From assembly GCA_902798705.1 (NCBI GenBank), contig CADBXS010000007.1, forward strand, positions 1-52,567: DNA of 52,567 nt. Direction: 5' to 3'. Below the pieces are notes generated by a model, which did not search any database, was not told where the DNA came from, and saw nothing but the letters and a program-made list of their open reading frames with translations. A program made the translations under genes and the position numbers. Positions 34,644 to 44,170 of the stretch are shown here, in pieces; within the stretch, counting starts at the first letter, position 1, and every line of letters starts with the position of its first letter. This stretch comes from an uncultured Bacteroidales bacterium (GTDB lineage: Bacteria > Bacteroidota > Bacteroidia > Bacteroidales > Bacteroidaceae).

Positions 34644-37600
34644 ATGAAAAGGAAATATATGATTGCTGCGGCAATGGCGTTGACAATGGCAACGGCATGG
34701 GCAGACCCCGTTGGGTTGGCAAAGGCGAAGAAACTGGCAGCTCCTTTCCTTATGGAAGGAACGGAAGCGGTGCTCGTGAAAAGTGCTACGCGCAACGAGG
34801 CAAAAGCTCGGAAGGTGACAGCTGCCGTGAATGCCACTTCACCTTATTATATATTTTCGCGCGGAGAGAACCGTGGATTCGTCATCGTGAGTGGTGACGA
34901 CTGCTTGCCATCAATTTTAGGATATACAGAGAGCGGCAACTTCGTTGAGAACGAGATGCCACCTGCTTTGTTAGGATGGCTCGACTACTACCGACGCATC
35001 GTGGAAGATGCACAGGTGGCTGGTGAAAACGTGAGTCAGGTTAAGCGTCGTGCTGCAGCTCCAATGCTGGCAGCTACGACTGCAAAGGTGGATGTGCCAG
35101 TGTTGATGACAAGTCATTGGCATCAGACGGCACCTTATTTTAACCGTTGCCCTTATCTGGAAAATGGAAATCATGCAGTGACGGGTTGTGTTGCAACGGC
35201 GGGTTCTCAGGTCGTTTATTACTATCGCAAGGACAATCCAAGCACGCTGGGCGCTTCGACTCCTACATACGACTATGGAGCACCCGTGACAGAGTCGATT
35301 CCTAAGGGTACACCGATGAAATGGGACTTGATGCTCGATGACTACAATTCGAACTGTCCACAGGAATACAGGGATGCCGTGGCAGAATTTTGCTTTGCTG
35401 TGGGTGCTGCTACATGGTTGACGTACGGTGAATCGACGGGTGGGTATATCAATAATCTTGTCAGCACCTTCAACAATTGCTTCAACCTGAGCAGTGTGAA
35501 CGTGTCGAAGTCGTCCTATTCACAGTCGGCTTGGGAAAAGATGATTTACGACGATTTGGTAGAAGGACACCCGATGGTGTATTCGGGTTATGAGGTGGAT
35601 GAGGCAGGCACTTGGAATGGACATGCTGTGGTGGTGGATGGCTATCGTGCCAACAGTAATCTGTTCCACTTCAACTTCGGTTGGGGTGGTCAAGGCGATG
35701 GCTGGTACACGGTGAACGACGAAACCGGTATGAATGGTTTCAACACGGAGCAGAGCATGACCTACAAGGTGCAGCCAAAGAAGCAAAATCTGTCGGCTTC
35801 GATTGAACTGCCAGAAGGATTCTACGTGAACCACGACAACAAAGTGAAAGTGACTGTGGAGAATAAGGGTACGCTCAACTATTCGGGCATCTACCTTTTC
35901 TGCACAACGACCAACACACGACCTTCGGGTGTTGCGACTGCTCGCTCCAAGGATACGGAGACGATTATCACCAACGATGGCAAGAAAACGGTGATTGAGC
36001 TGACGGCCAAGCCTACTTCCGACCGCCATTGGTATGTGAAGGTGACGGATAAGAACATGAATATTCTGGCAGAAACAACACTCACGCCAGAAGTATTGAC
36101 CAACGAACTGAGTTTCAATAGTCTGGAAGTGTTGGGCAGTTCAGATGTGGAGACACATCAGGGTAAAGACTATACCGTGGTGTATGCCGACCGTTCCACT
36201 GCCATTGCCAATTTGCAGAATCTGAGCGGTGTGAACTATCAGGGCACACCTCGACTGGAGCTCTACAAGAGTGAGGACGATGGACAGACTTTTGAATACG
36301 TGGGCATGAAGTCGGCTCTCAATGCAGAAATTCCTGCACATTCAGCTGCCGATATTGAATTCTCGCTTACCAATACATCCACTTGTCCACTTGGTGTTGA
36401 TACACTCTATTATGTGGCACTGCGTCATCCAATCGAAACGGCAGGAAGCAACTTCGTGAAATATGAAGCAGGTGTTGACACTGTGGCACGTTTTGTCCTC
36501 CGAGAAAACAAGGAGGGATTGAACGCCACATTGGACGAGAACGTTCTGCGTTTCGAGGGCAGATGGAACGCCTCACAATTCAATACACTCTGCAACCGCA
36601 CCGCCAATGCCGATGCACAGAACTACGACCTCACAAAAGTGGAAGCTGTAGGTCACATTCCTGGCGTAACAAAGAATCCGAATGCACTTTTCTTTGTGGC
36701 TGACGATTCCAAGGCAAATGGTAAGAACGTCGTCAAAGCTCAGGGTGCTACTGCAGACGAAATAGAAATTACGATGGGCTACGACTATGTTCCTTCAACA
36801 GCTATCGCGGCAAAGAAGGCGACTTTCAACATGACTCTCACTCCTAATCAGTGGGAAATGCTCACCGTGCCATTTGATGCTGCTGTTCCTCAAGGTATTG
36901 TGGCAAAGCTAGTGGATGAGCACACCTCAACGGGTATTGGAAACAAAACCAGCATTGTCCGTTCGTTCGAAGCAGGAAAGACCTATATCGTGATGGCTTC
37001 GTCGAAGTACAACCAAATGCTCACAGCTGAGAATGTAACTGTGGTGGCAACTCCTGTGGAGAATGTGGATGCAGCCGTGAAGGGCGTGTTTGCAACAACC
37101 GCCTTGCCTGATGGTTCACTTTATCTGAACGAAGATGAAATACAATACTTCCAGTTGATGGAAGAAGGCATGACGGTGCCAGCCTTCTCTGGCTATTTCT
37201 ATGCGAGCAATCTGATTCGTGCTTTCCGTGCCAATTCGAACATCACACTTGATCCTACCTATTTGTCGTTGGGACAGACCATCGAAGAGGCATACGATGT
37301 ACTGAATGAATACAAGAACATCATGAATGAAGAGGCAAGCGAGGCACTGCTTGCAAAAATCGGTGAAAGTGAGAAATATTTCACTGAGCGAGAAGGAACC
37401 AATTCGAAGGAAGTTCATGCCGTTACTGATGCTTTGGCTGAAACGATTGTTTGGGCAAAGCAACAGTTGCGTGAGAATTTGAACGACAGGGTTGTCGAAA
37501 TGACGGACTACATTGTGAATCCATCATTCGAGAAGGGAACTACGAGCACTTCCACCACAGGTTCCATCACTGGATGGAAAACGAATGGAACAGGTATTTC

Positions 37601-38192
37601 CGCTCGTTCTGCCAGCAACGTATTCTATAAAGGTGTGGGTGCGGATGGTGACTATCTCTGCTACAGCTACATCAGTACCGACTTCTCAGGCAAGGGTATC
37701 TATCAGAAGATCGCAGACATGCAGCCAGGACTCTATCGCCTCACAGCCAAAGTGGGTACGGACGAAGGCGAAAGCGTGAGCATCTTTGCCAACGACCAAG
37801 AGACAACCGTGGATGCACACGATTTCGGGAAATACTATCTCACGGATGCAGCCATCGACAGCATTGTGGTGACAGCAAACGACACACTCACAATCGGTGT
37901 GCGCGACGGACATTGGTACAAAGCCGACGATTTCCGTCTCTTCTACATGCGCTCACTCACAGCCGAAGAGGATCCTCTGGGCATTGACGATATTTCTGCT
38001 ACTGAGCAGAAATTCACTGTTGTGCCAGTGCAAGGAGGAGTGCGCATCACGGCTCCAACCATGCAAACCATTGCCATCTATGCCGCTTCGGGAACATCTG
38101 TGTTCCGAAAGAAGGTGCTTGGCACTGAAATCGTTCGACTCCCTCAAGGCATCTACATCGTTGGAGGCAAGAAGGTGATGGTGTTGAAATAA
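34644..38192 (+). CDS. Large secreted C10 peptidase with binding module and T9SS tail
   Basis: 1182 residues. Signal peptide MKRKYMIAAAMALTMATAWA, then a SpeB-type propeptide (about 20-140: YYIFSRGENRGFVIVSGDD, CLPSILGYTE). The peptidase domain carries Cys182 in VTGCVATAGSQVVYYY, His327 in WNGHAVVVDGY and the FNFGWGGQGDGWY motif. Beta-sandwich domains follow from about 390. Around 955-1110 lies a galactose-binding-like module (NPSFEKGTTS, GIYQKIADMQPGLYRLTAK). The end has the sorting-type pattern IAIYAASGTSVFRKK, then RLPQGIYIVGGKKVMVLK. It is much longer than streptococcal SpeB, as usual for surface C10 proteins of this phylum. Substrates are inferred to be host or dietary proteins. Confidence 0.87.
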   Translation: MKRKYMIAAAMALTMATAWADPVGLAKAKKLAAPFLMEGTEAVLVKSATRNEAKARKVTAAVNATSPYYIFSRGENRGFVIVSGDDCLPSILGYTESGNFVENEMPPALLGWLDYYRRIVEDAQVAGENVSQVKRRAAAPMLAATTAKVDVPVLMTSHWHQTAPYFNRCPYLENGNHAVTGCVATAGSQVVYYYRKDNPSTLGASTPTYDYGAPVTESIPKGTPMKWDLMLDDYNSNCPQEYRDAVAEFCFAVGAATWLTYGESTGGYINNLVSTFNNCFNLSSVNVSKSSYSQSAWEKMIYDDLVEGHPMVYSGYEVDEAGTWNGHAVVVDGYRANSNLFHFNFGWGGQGDGWYTVNDETGMNGFNTEQSMTYKVQPKKQNLSASIELPEGFYVNHDNKVKVTVENKGTLNYSGIYLFCTTTNTRPSGVATARSKDTETIITNDGKKTVIELTAKPTSDRHWYVKVTDKNMNILAETTLTPEVLTNELSFNSLEVLGSSDVETHQGKDYTVVYADRSTAIANLQNLSGVNYQGTPRLELYKSEDDGQTFEYVGMKSALNAEIPAHSAADIEFSLTNTSTCPLGVDTLYYVALRHPIETAGSNFVKYEAGVDTVARFVLRENKEGLNATLDENVLRFEGRWNASQFNTLCNRTANADAQNYDLTKVEAVGHIPGVTKNPNALFFVADDSKANGKNVVKAQGATADEIEITMGYDYVPSTAIAAKKATFNMTLTPNQWEMLTVPFDAAVPQGIVAKLVDEHTSTGIGNKTSIVRSFEAGKTYIVMASSKYNQMLTAENVTVVATPVENVDAAVKGVFATTALPDGSLYLNEDEIQYFQLMEEGMTVPAFSGYFYASNLIRAFRANSNITLDPTYLSLGQTIEEAYDVLNEYKNIMNEEASEALLAKIGESEKYFTEREGTNSKEVHAVTDALAETIVWAKQQLRENLNDRVVEMTDYIVNPSFEKGTTSTSTTGSITGWKTNGTGISARSASNVFYKGVGADGDYLCYSYISTDFSGKGIYQKIADMQPGLYRLTAKVGTDEGESVSIFANDQETTVDAHDFGKYYLTDAAIDSIVVTANDTLTIGVRDGHWYKADDFRLFYMRSLTAEEDPLGIDDISATEQKFTVVPVQGGVRITAPTMQTIAIYAASGTSVFRKKVLGTEIVRLPQGIYIVGGKKVMVLK

Positions 38193-38202
38193 AGCGTAAG
38201 GC

Positions 38203-38820
38203 ATGAACCAACAATATTCTTCAGTTCTGCTCGAAAAAGCAGTTGATGAATTTGCCAAACTTCCAGGCATCGGACGCAAAACCGCTTTGCGTCTGGTGCT
38301 TCATCTTTTGAAACTCGACGTGGCAACGGTAGATCATTTTGCAAATAGCATCACTACGCTTCGACACGACGTGAAGCATTGCCGCGTGTGCCACAATATC
38401 AGCGATGAAGAGGTGTGTGGCATTTGCTCCAATCCCCTGCGGGACGAATCCACGGTGTGCGTGGTGGAGAATTTTCAAGACGTGCTCGCCATTGAGGCCA
38501 CCACACAGTTTCATGGACTCTATCATGTGCTGGGCGGAGTGATTTCCCCGATGGATGGCATCGCTCCCAGCGATTTGGAGATAGATAGTCTGGTGGAAAG
38601 AGTGGGGAAGGGAGGTATTGATGAAATCATTCTTGCGCTCAGCTCTACGATGGAAGGTGACACGACCAACTTCTTCATTTCGCGAAAGTTGTCCGCCTTT
38701 ACCGACCTGAAAATAACGGTGCTGGCGAGAGGAATTTCCGTTAACGACGAATTGCAATATACGGACGAAGTAACGCTCGGACGCTCCATCGTGAACCGAG
38801 TTCCTTTTACCATTAAATAA
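38203..38820 (+). CDS. recR: Recombination mediator RecR
   Basis: 205 residues, standard length. An N-terminal helix-hairpin-helix ([20 protein letters not shown]) precedes the zinc finger [16 protein letters not shown], then the Toprim domain ([35 protein letters not shown]). With RecO and RecF it loads RecA on gapped DNA. It starts 10 bases after the C10 peptidase stop and is followed 11 bases later by a membrane protein gene, so the three may share transcripts. Confidence 0.96.
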   Translation: MNQQYSSVLLEKAVDEFAKLPGIGRKTALRLVLHLLKLDVATVDHFANSITTLRHDVKHCRVCHNISDEEVCGICSNPLRDESTVCVVENFQDVLAIEATTQFHGLYHVLGGVISPMDGIAPSDLEIDSLVERVGKGGIDEIILALSSTMEGDTTNFFISRKLSAFTDLKITVLARGISVNDELQYTDEVTLGRSIVNRVPFTIK

Positions 38821-38831
38821 ATAGAAAGACA

Positions 38832-39290
38832 GTGGAACAATCCATACAAAAATTGCTCAGTCTGCTCCGCATAGAGTTCTATGTGGTGCTTGTTTCTGCG
38901 TTCATTCCTGTGGCGTTAGGTGAATTCAATCTTCTGCCCGTAGGCGAGTTGGCAGACGACCGCAAGGCTGAATACGTGTTCAACGTTGTGGTCATTCTGC
39001 AAATGATTATCACGGTGCCTTTTGCGTTGAAGATTTTCAGTCTCAACACTAAGAAAAGTCTGCATCGATACACGTTTGAAAAAGCCTTATTAACCTACCA
39101 CCGATGGAGTGTCCTTCGCCTTTGTCTCCTGTTGGCAAGTACGATTGTGGGTGTGATGTCATATTACTTAACCTTCAGCACAACAGGACTTCTTTGTGCT
39201 GCCATCACTTTTCTCACCATCATCTATTGCTACCCATCGTCCCACCACTTGCGCCAGTACATCGACGACTGTCGTAACGATTTGAGTTAA
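38832..39290 (+). CDS. Four-helix membrane protein of unknown function
   Basis: 152 residues starting with GTG, 11 bases after recR. Four hydrophobic segments: about 12-30, 50-66, 90-113 and 116-134, then a polar tail with His and Asp (SSHHLRQYIDDCRNDLS). No family was recognised. Tight spacing suggests co-transcription with recR. Confidence 0.75.
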   Translation: MEQSIQKLLSLLRIEFYVVLVSAFIPVALGEFNLLPVGELADDRKAEYVFNVVVILQMIITVPFALKIFSLNTKKSLHRYTFEKALLTYHRWSVLRLCLLLASTIVGVMSYYLTFSTTGLLCAAITFLTIIYCYPSSHHLRQYIDDCRNDLS

Positions 39291-39299
39291 TAATCAAAA

Positions 39300-39392
39300 G
39301 CCCCAAAGCCCCCTCCAACTCTCCCAAGGGGGAGAGAATGCCGTTCGGATGGAGCCCTCCCCCCTTGGGGGGAGCTGGAGAGGGGCAGCCCT
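39300..39392. repeat. Paired diverged hairpin repeats before the GT2 gene
   Basis: Two imperfect hairpins of the same general type (CCCCCTCCAACTCTCCC-GGGGGAGAG near 39308-39337, CCCTCCCCCC-GGGGGGAG near 39354-39380). They are the source of a spurious upstream start for the next gene. Confidence 0.55.
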
Positions 39393-39400
39393 TCTTCATT

Positions 39401-40588
39401 ATGCAATTATCCATCATCATAGTCAATTTCAATGTGAAGCACTTCTTGCACCAGTGCCTCCTTTCCGTGGAGCGTGCCAGTGCAAACATTGACGCCGAAG
39501 TGATTGTGGTGGACAATTGCAGTCAGGATGGCTCTATCGAATATCTCCAGCCCCTTCATCCCCATGTAACATTCATTCGCAATTCTCAGAATTTTGGTTT
39601 TGCGAAAGCCAATAACATGGGCATTCGACGGTCAACTGGTACATACGTTCTGCTGCTCAATCCTGATACTATCATCACCGAACGCACCCTCACCGACTGC
39701 ATTTCTTTTATGGAAACGCATCCCGAGGCGGGAGGAGCAGGCGTGAAGATGCTCAATCGAAACGGAACTTTTGCACTCGAATCAAGAAGAGGCATACCAA
39801 CCCCCCTTGTGGCTTTCTGCAAGATGTCGGGACTTAGCACCCTTTTCCCACGTAGTCGTGTCTTCGGAAGATACTATATGCAGTATCTCGACAAGGAACA
39901 GGAGAACTCCATCGAAATCATCAGTGGCGCATTCATGTTCCTTCGCCGTTCCACCCTCCAGCAAAGCGGATTGCTCGACGAGGATTTCTTCATGTATGGC
40001 GAGGACATCGACCTTTCCTATCGCATGCTCCAAACGGGACAGCAAAACTGCTATATCCCCACGCCTATTCTCCATTACAAGGGAGAAAGCACCCAGAAGA
40101 ACAGTTACCGCTACGTTCACAACTTCTACAAGGCGATGCTCATCTTCTTCCGAAAGCACTACGGCCATTTGGGAATGCTCTATGCGCTGCCCATCAAGTG
40201 TGCCATCTTTCTGAAGGGATTCATGGCCTACGCCCACCTCAAGCTCATTCGCAGCAGGCAGGACGTGAAGGGCGACCTCGACTATATGAAGGAGCGCAGT
40301 TTTGCCTTCTGTGGAAGCGAAGAGGACTGGCGACAGGCACAGGCAGCCATGTCGCATTTCTCTATCTCAGTGAAGCACCTGAATACCACAACGCAGCACG
40401 AACTTATGTCGCAGCTCCAAGCCTTGCGTCCCGACTATATCCTGTTCAATGCAGAGGCTGACAGCTATGCCATCATGCTCCAGCAATTACAGTTCACGTC
40501 CACAGCAGCTCACGCTCCTCTCTTAGCCACTTTTTATCCCTCTTCCAAGATGGTCATTACGGATTCATACGTGTTTGAGCAAGGATAA
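39401..40588 (+). CDS. Family 2 glycosyltransferase (rhamnosyltransferase-like)
   Basis: 395 residues from ATG 39401; an earlier start at 39338 would translate repeat DNA. The GT-A fold starts LSIIIVNFNVKHFLHQCL, then EVIVVDNCSQDGS, and the metal-binding LLLNPDTII (DxD equivalent). EIISGAFMFLRRS, LDEDFFMYGEDIDLSYRM and a later HYKGEST match dTDP-rhamnosyl/WbbL-type enzymes. The final 100 residues form an extra domain that is not typical. It builds cell-surface polysaccharide on the cytoplasmic face. Confidence 0.88.
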   Translation: MQLSIIIVNFNVKHFLHQCLLSVERASANIDAEVIVVDNCSQDGSIEYLQPLHPHVTFIRNSQNFGFAKANNMGIRRSTGTYVLLLNPDTIITERTLTDCISFMETHPEAGGAGVKMLNRNGTFALESRRGIPTPLVAFCKMSGLSTLFPRSRVFGRYYMQYLDKEQENSIEIISGAFMFLRRSTLQQSGLLDEDFFMYGEDIDLSYRMLQTGQQNCYIPTPILHYKGESTQKNSYRYVHNFYKAMLIFFRKHYGHLGMLYALPIKCAIFLKGFMAYAHLKLIRSRQDVKGDLDYMKERSFAFCGSEEDWRQAQAAMSHFSISVKHLNTTTQHELMSQLQALRPDYILFNAEADSYAIMLQQLQFTSTAAHAPLLATFYPSSKMVITDSYVFEQG

Positions 40589-40627
40589 GCGAGGTTGTGT
40601 GGATTTTTCAGTTTTTGTGTCATATAT

Positions 40628-40658
40628 TTTGCAGATTAAAAGAATTGTCGTAAATTTG
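40628..40658 (+). promoter_or_regulatory. his operon promoter
   Basis: TTTG (40628-40631) and TAAATTTG (40651-40658), 19 bp apart. Transcription would start near 40665, in or next to a small hairpin (CCGATT-cct-AATCGG, 40662-40676). Confidence 0.75.
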
Positions 40659-40716
40659 CAGCCGATTCCTAATCGGAACGACGATAAAAACAAGAAACTG
40701 AAACAAGAAAAGCGAA

Positions 40717-40764
40717 ATGATTTTTGCCCATTATCATATCCATCATGAGTTTTTCAGCGAGTAA
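40717..40764 (+). CDS. hisL: His-rich leader peptide of the his operon
   Basis: 15-codon frame reading MIFAHYHIHHEFFSE. Four His occur within six residues (codons 5-10), the hallmark of attenuator leader peptides that sense charged tRNA-His. It lies downstream of a good promoter and about 150 bases before hisG. The frame and its content are seen directly; the role follows from the established attenuation mechanism in other bacteria. The symbol is used by analogy. Confidence 0.75.
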   Translation: MIFAHYHIHHEFFSE

Positions 40765-40766
40765 TC

Positions 40767-40878
40767 TCGGTGAACTTCAGCGATGTGTGTGGAATGCTTG
40801 CAGTGATCGGCAAGGGCAAAACAAGAAAACAATAGCGTTGGAGGGCTTACCGAAGGAGGTTGGCTCTCTCTTTTGTTT
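40767..40878 (+). promoter_or_regulatory. Candidate his attenuator with antiterminator
   Basis: Terminator-like stem: GAGGGC (40841-40846) pairs with GCTCTC (40863-40868), with inner ACC/GGT, followed by TCTTTTGTTT. The competing segment TCGGT (40767-40771), just after the leader stop codon, is complementary to ACCGA (40849-40853) inside that stem. A third hairpin, CTTGC with GCAAG, lies between (about 40798-40815). Alternative pairing is read from sequence; energies were not computed. Confidence 0.55.
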
Positions 40879-40914
40879 ATAGCTACATCAGAAATAAACT
40901 ACAGATACAGAGAT

Positions 40915-41766
40915 ATGTTAAGAATTGCAGTACAATCGAAAGGTCGTCTTTTCGAGGACACGATGGCCCTTCTGCAGGAGGCGGGCATCAAGGTGGGCTC
41001 GTCGAAGCGCACGCTGCTCGTGCAGTCCTCCAATTTTCCCATTGAGGTGCTTTACTTGCGGGATGATGACATTCCACAGACGGTGGCAAGCGGAGTTGCT
41101 GACATAGGCATCGTGGGTGAGAACGAATTTGTGGAGCGTAATGAGAACGCCGACATCGTGAAGCGCTTGGGTTTCAGCAAGTGCCGTCTTTCCTTGGCTA
41201 TTCCAAAGAATGTGGACTATCCCGGGCTGGAGTGGTTCAACGGCAAGAAGATTGCTACGTCCTATCCGGGCATCCTTCGCCGATTCATGCAGGAAAAGGG
41301 CATAGACATGGACATCCATGTGATTCAGGGTTCGGTGGAGATAGCTCCAGGCATTTGTTTGGCTGATGGCATCTTCGACATCGTCAGCTCCGGTAGCACA
41401 TTGGTGAGCAACAACCTTCGTGAGGTGGAAGTAGTGATGAAGAGTGAGGCTTTGCTCATCGGTAACAAGGCTCTTGATGAGGAGAAGAAAGCGATTCTTG
41501 AGGAATTGCTTTTCCGCATCGATGCCGTGAAGGCTGCAGAGGACAAGAAATATGTGCTGATGAATGCTCCAACCGATTGTGTGAAGGACATCATCAGTGT
41601 TCTCCCTGGCATCAAGAGCCCTACAGTAATGCCATTGGCAACGGAAGGCTGGAGCAGTATCCACACAGTGCTCGATGAGAAGCGATTCTGGGAAATCATC
41701 GGTCAGCTCAAGGCATTAGGTGCTGAAGGCATACTGGTGCTTCCGATAGAGAAGATGATAGTTTAA
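40915..41766 (+). CDS. hisG: ATP phosphoribosyltransferase (long form)
   Basis: 283 residues. First step of His synthesis, joining ATP and PRPP. The start MLRIAVQSKGRLFEDTMALL at 40915 is the conserved one. GVADIGIVGENEFVE and the PRPP-binding loop ADGIFDIVSSGSTLVSNNL are intact. The C-terminal about 80 residues form the regulatory ACT-like domain of long HisG, ending PIEKMIV, so His feedback is expected and no HisZ is needed. It is the first structural gene after the leader peptide. Confidence 0.96.
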   Translation: MLRIAVQSKGRLFEDTMALLQEAGIKVGSSKRTLLVQSSNFPIEVLYLRDDDIPQTVASGVADIGIVGENEFVERNENADIVKRLGFSKCRLSLAIPKNVDYPGLEWFNGKKIATSYPGILRRFMQEKGIDMDIHVIQGSVEIAPGICLADGIFDIVSSGSTLVSNNLREVEVVMKSEALLIGNKALDEEKKAILEELLFRIDAVKAAEDKKYVLMNAPTDCVKDIISVLPGIKSPTVMPLATEGWSSIHTVLDEKRFWEIIGQLKALGAEGILVLPIEKMIV

Positions 41767-41828
41767 GTAACGTTTAACGTTTAAAGTTTAACGTTTAACG
41801 AAGTTTGTAGGTAAAACTTACGAAGTTT

Positions 41829-43063
41829 ATGAGAATCATTAAATATCCTAATCGCGCGGAATGGAAGAGTCTGTTGACACGTCCGCAGAAGGATCAGAAG
41901 GACTTGTCTGCGCGGTGAAGGACTACGAACGACAGTTCGACCATGTGGAACTCGACACATTACAAGTGAGTGAAGCGGAGATGGAAGAAGCTGAGACGCT
42001 CGTTAGCGATGAACTGAAGGATGCCCTCCGTTTGGCTCATGCCAATATCGAGACCTTCCATGCTGCGCAGCGATTCGAAAGCAAGAAAGTGGAAACACAA
42101 CCAGGGGTTGTCTGCTGGCAAAAGGCAGTACCCATCGAAAAGGTGGGACTCTACATTCCTGGTGGCACGGCACCTCTCTTTTCCACCGTGCTGATGCTTG
42201 CTACTCCTGCTCGCATTGCTGGATGCAAGGAAATCGTGCCTTGTTCTCCACCCAACAAGGAGGGAAAGTTGAACCCCGCCATTCTTGTTGCAGCCCGTAT
42301 AGCAGGTGTGAGTCGCATCTTCAAGGCTGGAGGTGTGCAAGCTATTGGTGCGATGGCATACGGTACGGAATCGGTGCCAAAGGTGAGTAAGATTTTTGGT
42401 CCTGGCAATCAATTCGTGGTGGCAGCTAAGCAAGCTGTGTCGCTTCGTGATGTGGCTATCGACATGCCAGCAGGCCCAAGTGAAGTGGCTGTGGTGGCAG
42501 ACAAAACGTCGAATCCTGTGTTTGTGGCAGCCGATTTGCTTTCGCAAGCGGAGCATGGCGTTGATTCTCAGGTGGTGCTAATCAGCGACTCCGAACAGAT
42601 GATTGAGCAAGTGCAGGCAGAAGTGGAGAGACAGGTGAAACTGCTTCCTCGTTTTGCCATGGCTGAGTCCTCTCTCAGCAATTCGCTTTTCATCCTTGTG
42701 CATGACAAGGACGAGGCCATCGATATCACGAATGAATATGCTCCCGAACACCTCATCTTGGCAGTGAACGACTATGTTGAGATGGCAGAACGAGTGGTGA
42801 ATGCTGGTTCTGTCTTCCTCGGAAGATATTCCTGCGAAAGTGCTGGGGATTATGCTTCTGGCACCAATCACACACTGCCAACAAATGGCTATGCCAAGGC
42901 CTACAGTGGTGTGTCGCTCGATAGCTTTATCCGCAAAATCACTTTCCAAGAACTCACCGAAGAGGGAATCCGTAACATTGGAAGAGCCGTGGAGGTAATG
43001 GCCGAGAATGAACAGTTAAATGCGCACAAGAATGCAATGACATTGCGAATGAAAAGTGTTTAA
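41829..43063 (+). pseudogene. hisD: Histidinol dehydrogenase, frameshifted by an internal deletion
   Basis: HisD catalyses the last two oxidation steps of His synthesis. The normal start is at 41829 (MRIIKYPNRAEWKSLLTRPQ, then KDQKDLSAR), but the frame hits TGA at 41916-41918. The rest of the protein continues in another frame from 41912 (AVKDYERQFDHVELDTLQVS) to 43063 with all conserved regions: GLYIPGGTAPLFST, KIFGPGNQFVVAAKQ, SQAEHGVDSQ and ESAGDYASGTNHTLPT. Compared with family spacing, about 16 residues are missing between the two parts, at a GCG microhomology. An ATG at 41861 in the second frame would give 400 residues with a wrong N-terminus. Auxotrophy is expected if real. Confidence 0.8.
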
Positions 43064-43129
43064 AGTTTAAGGAAGAAACTCAGCTCCGCTAAAACTCAAA
43101 AACTTAAAAACTCATAAACTAATATATCA

Positions 43130-44167
43130 ATGAAAGAATTGAAGAACTTGGTCCGTCCAAATATCTGGAGCCTGAAGCCCTATAGTTCGGCTCGCGATGA
43201 ATATAAGGGCGTGACGGCAGAAGTGTTTCTCGATGCCAATGAGAATCCTTACAATAGGCCCATCAATCGCTATCCCGACCCTTTGCAGGAAAAGTTGAAA
43301 GCTGCCATTTCGCCCATCAAGGGAGTGCCTGCCGAAAACATCTTTCTTGGCAATGGTTCGGACGAAGCTATCGACTTGGTCTATCGTGTGTTTTGCAATC
43401 CAGGTAAGGACAATGTTGTGGCCATCGACCCAACATACGGCATGTATGAAGTTTGTGCCGACATCAACGATGTTGAATATCGAAAGGTGTCGCTCGATGA
43501 GCATTTCCAGTTCCGTGCAAGCGACTTGTTGGCTGCTTGCGATGATTCCACCAAGGTCATCTTTCTTTGCTCGCCGAATAATCCTTCGGGCAATTCTCTG
43601 CTGCGCAACGAAGTGGAGACCGTCTTGCAGCAATTCGGCGGCATTGTCGTGGTAGATGAAGCCTATTCCGACTTCGCCGAGCAGCGTCCATTCCGTTTCG
43701 ATTTGCAGAAATATCCCAATATCGTGGTGCTGAACACTTTTTCGAAGGCATTCGGTGCGGCAGCCATTCGTCTTGGAATGGCATTCGCTTCAACAGAAAT
43801 CATAGCGTTGTTCAACAAGGTGAAATACCCTTACAATGTGAATAAGCTAACGCAGGACTGCGCACTTGAAGAGCTGAAGGATGTAACGAAAATCCATCAG
43901 CGCATTGTGATGATTAAGGAAGCACGAACATATTTGATGCAAGCATTTGCAGAACTTCCTATCTGCGTCAAGGTTTATCCTACCGATGCCAATTTCTTCT
44001 TGGCACGTGTGACCGATGCCAATGCCATTTACGACTATTTGGTTCGTCATGGCATCATCGTTCGTAATCGCCATCGTGTTTTTCTTTGTGGCAATTGTCT
44101 CCGCATCACCATTGGCACAAAAGACGAAAATGTTCGTCTGCTCAGTGCTTTAAGACAATATCGTTAA
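43130..44167 (+). CDS. hisC: Histidinol-phosphate aminotransferase
   Basis: 345 residues, PLP-dependent, transfers an amino group from Glu to imidazole-acetol phosphate. [17 protein letters not shown] is the N-terminal substrate region, [11 protein letters not shown] and [11 protein letters not shown] hold cofactor-contact Asn and Asp, and [15 protein letters not shown] carries the Schiff-base Lys. The C-terminal RITIGT with its Arg is present. It lies 66 bases after hisD and 3 bases before hisB. Confidence 0.95.
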   Translation: MKELKNLVRPNIWSLKPYSSARDEYKGVTAEVFLDANENPYNRPINRYPDPLQEKLKAAISPIKGVPAENIFLGNGSDEAIDLVYRVFCNPGKDNVVAIDPTYGMYEVCADINDVEYRKVSLDEHFQFRASDLLAACDDSTKVIFLCSPNNPSGNSLLRNEVETVLQQFGGIVVVDEAYSDFAEQRPFRFDLQKYPNIVVLNTFSKAFGAAAIRLGMAFASTEIIALFNKVKYPYNVNKLTQDCALEELKDVTKIHQRIVMIKEARTYLMQAFAELPICVKVYPTDANFFLARVTDANAIYDYLVRHGIIVRNRHRVFLCGNCLRITIGTKDENVRLLSALRQYR

Positions 44168-44170
44168 AAC

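Noticed and set aside
39338-39400. Longer start for the GT2 gene
   Set aside because: The extra residues are encoded by GC-rich hairpin repeat DNA; the conserved GT2 N-terminus begins at ATG 39401.
41767-41828. Operator between hisG and hisD from repeated GTTTAACG words
   Set aside because: The short AT-rich 7-mers occur in other gaps as well and show no phased or palindromic design beyond a 6-bp hairpin.
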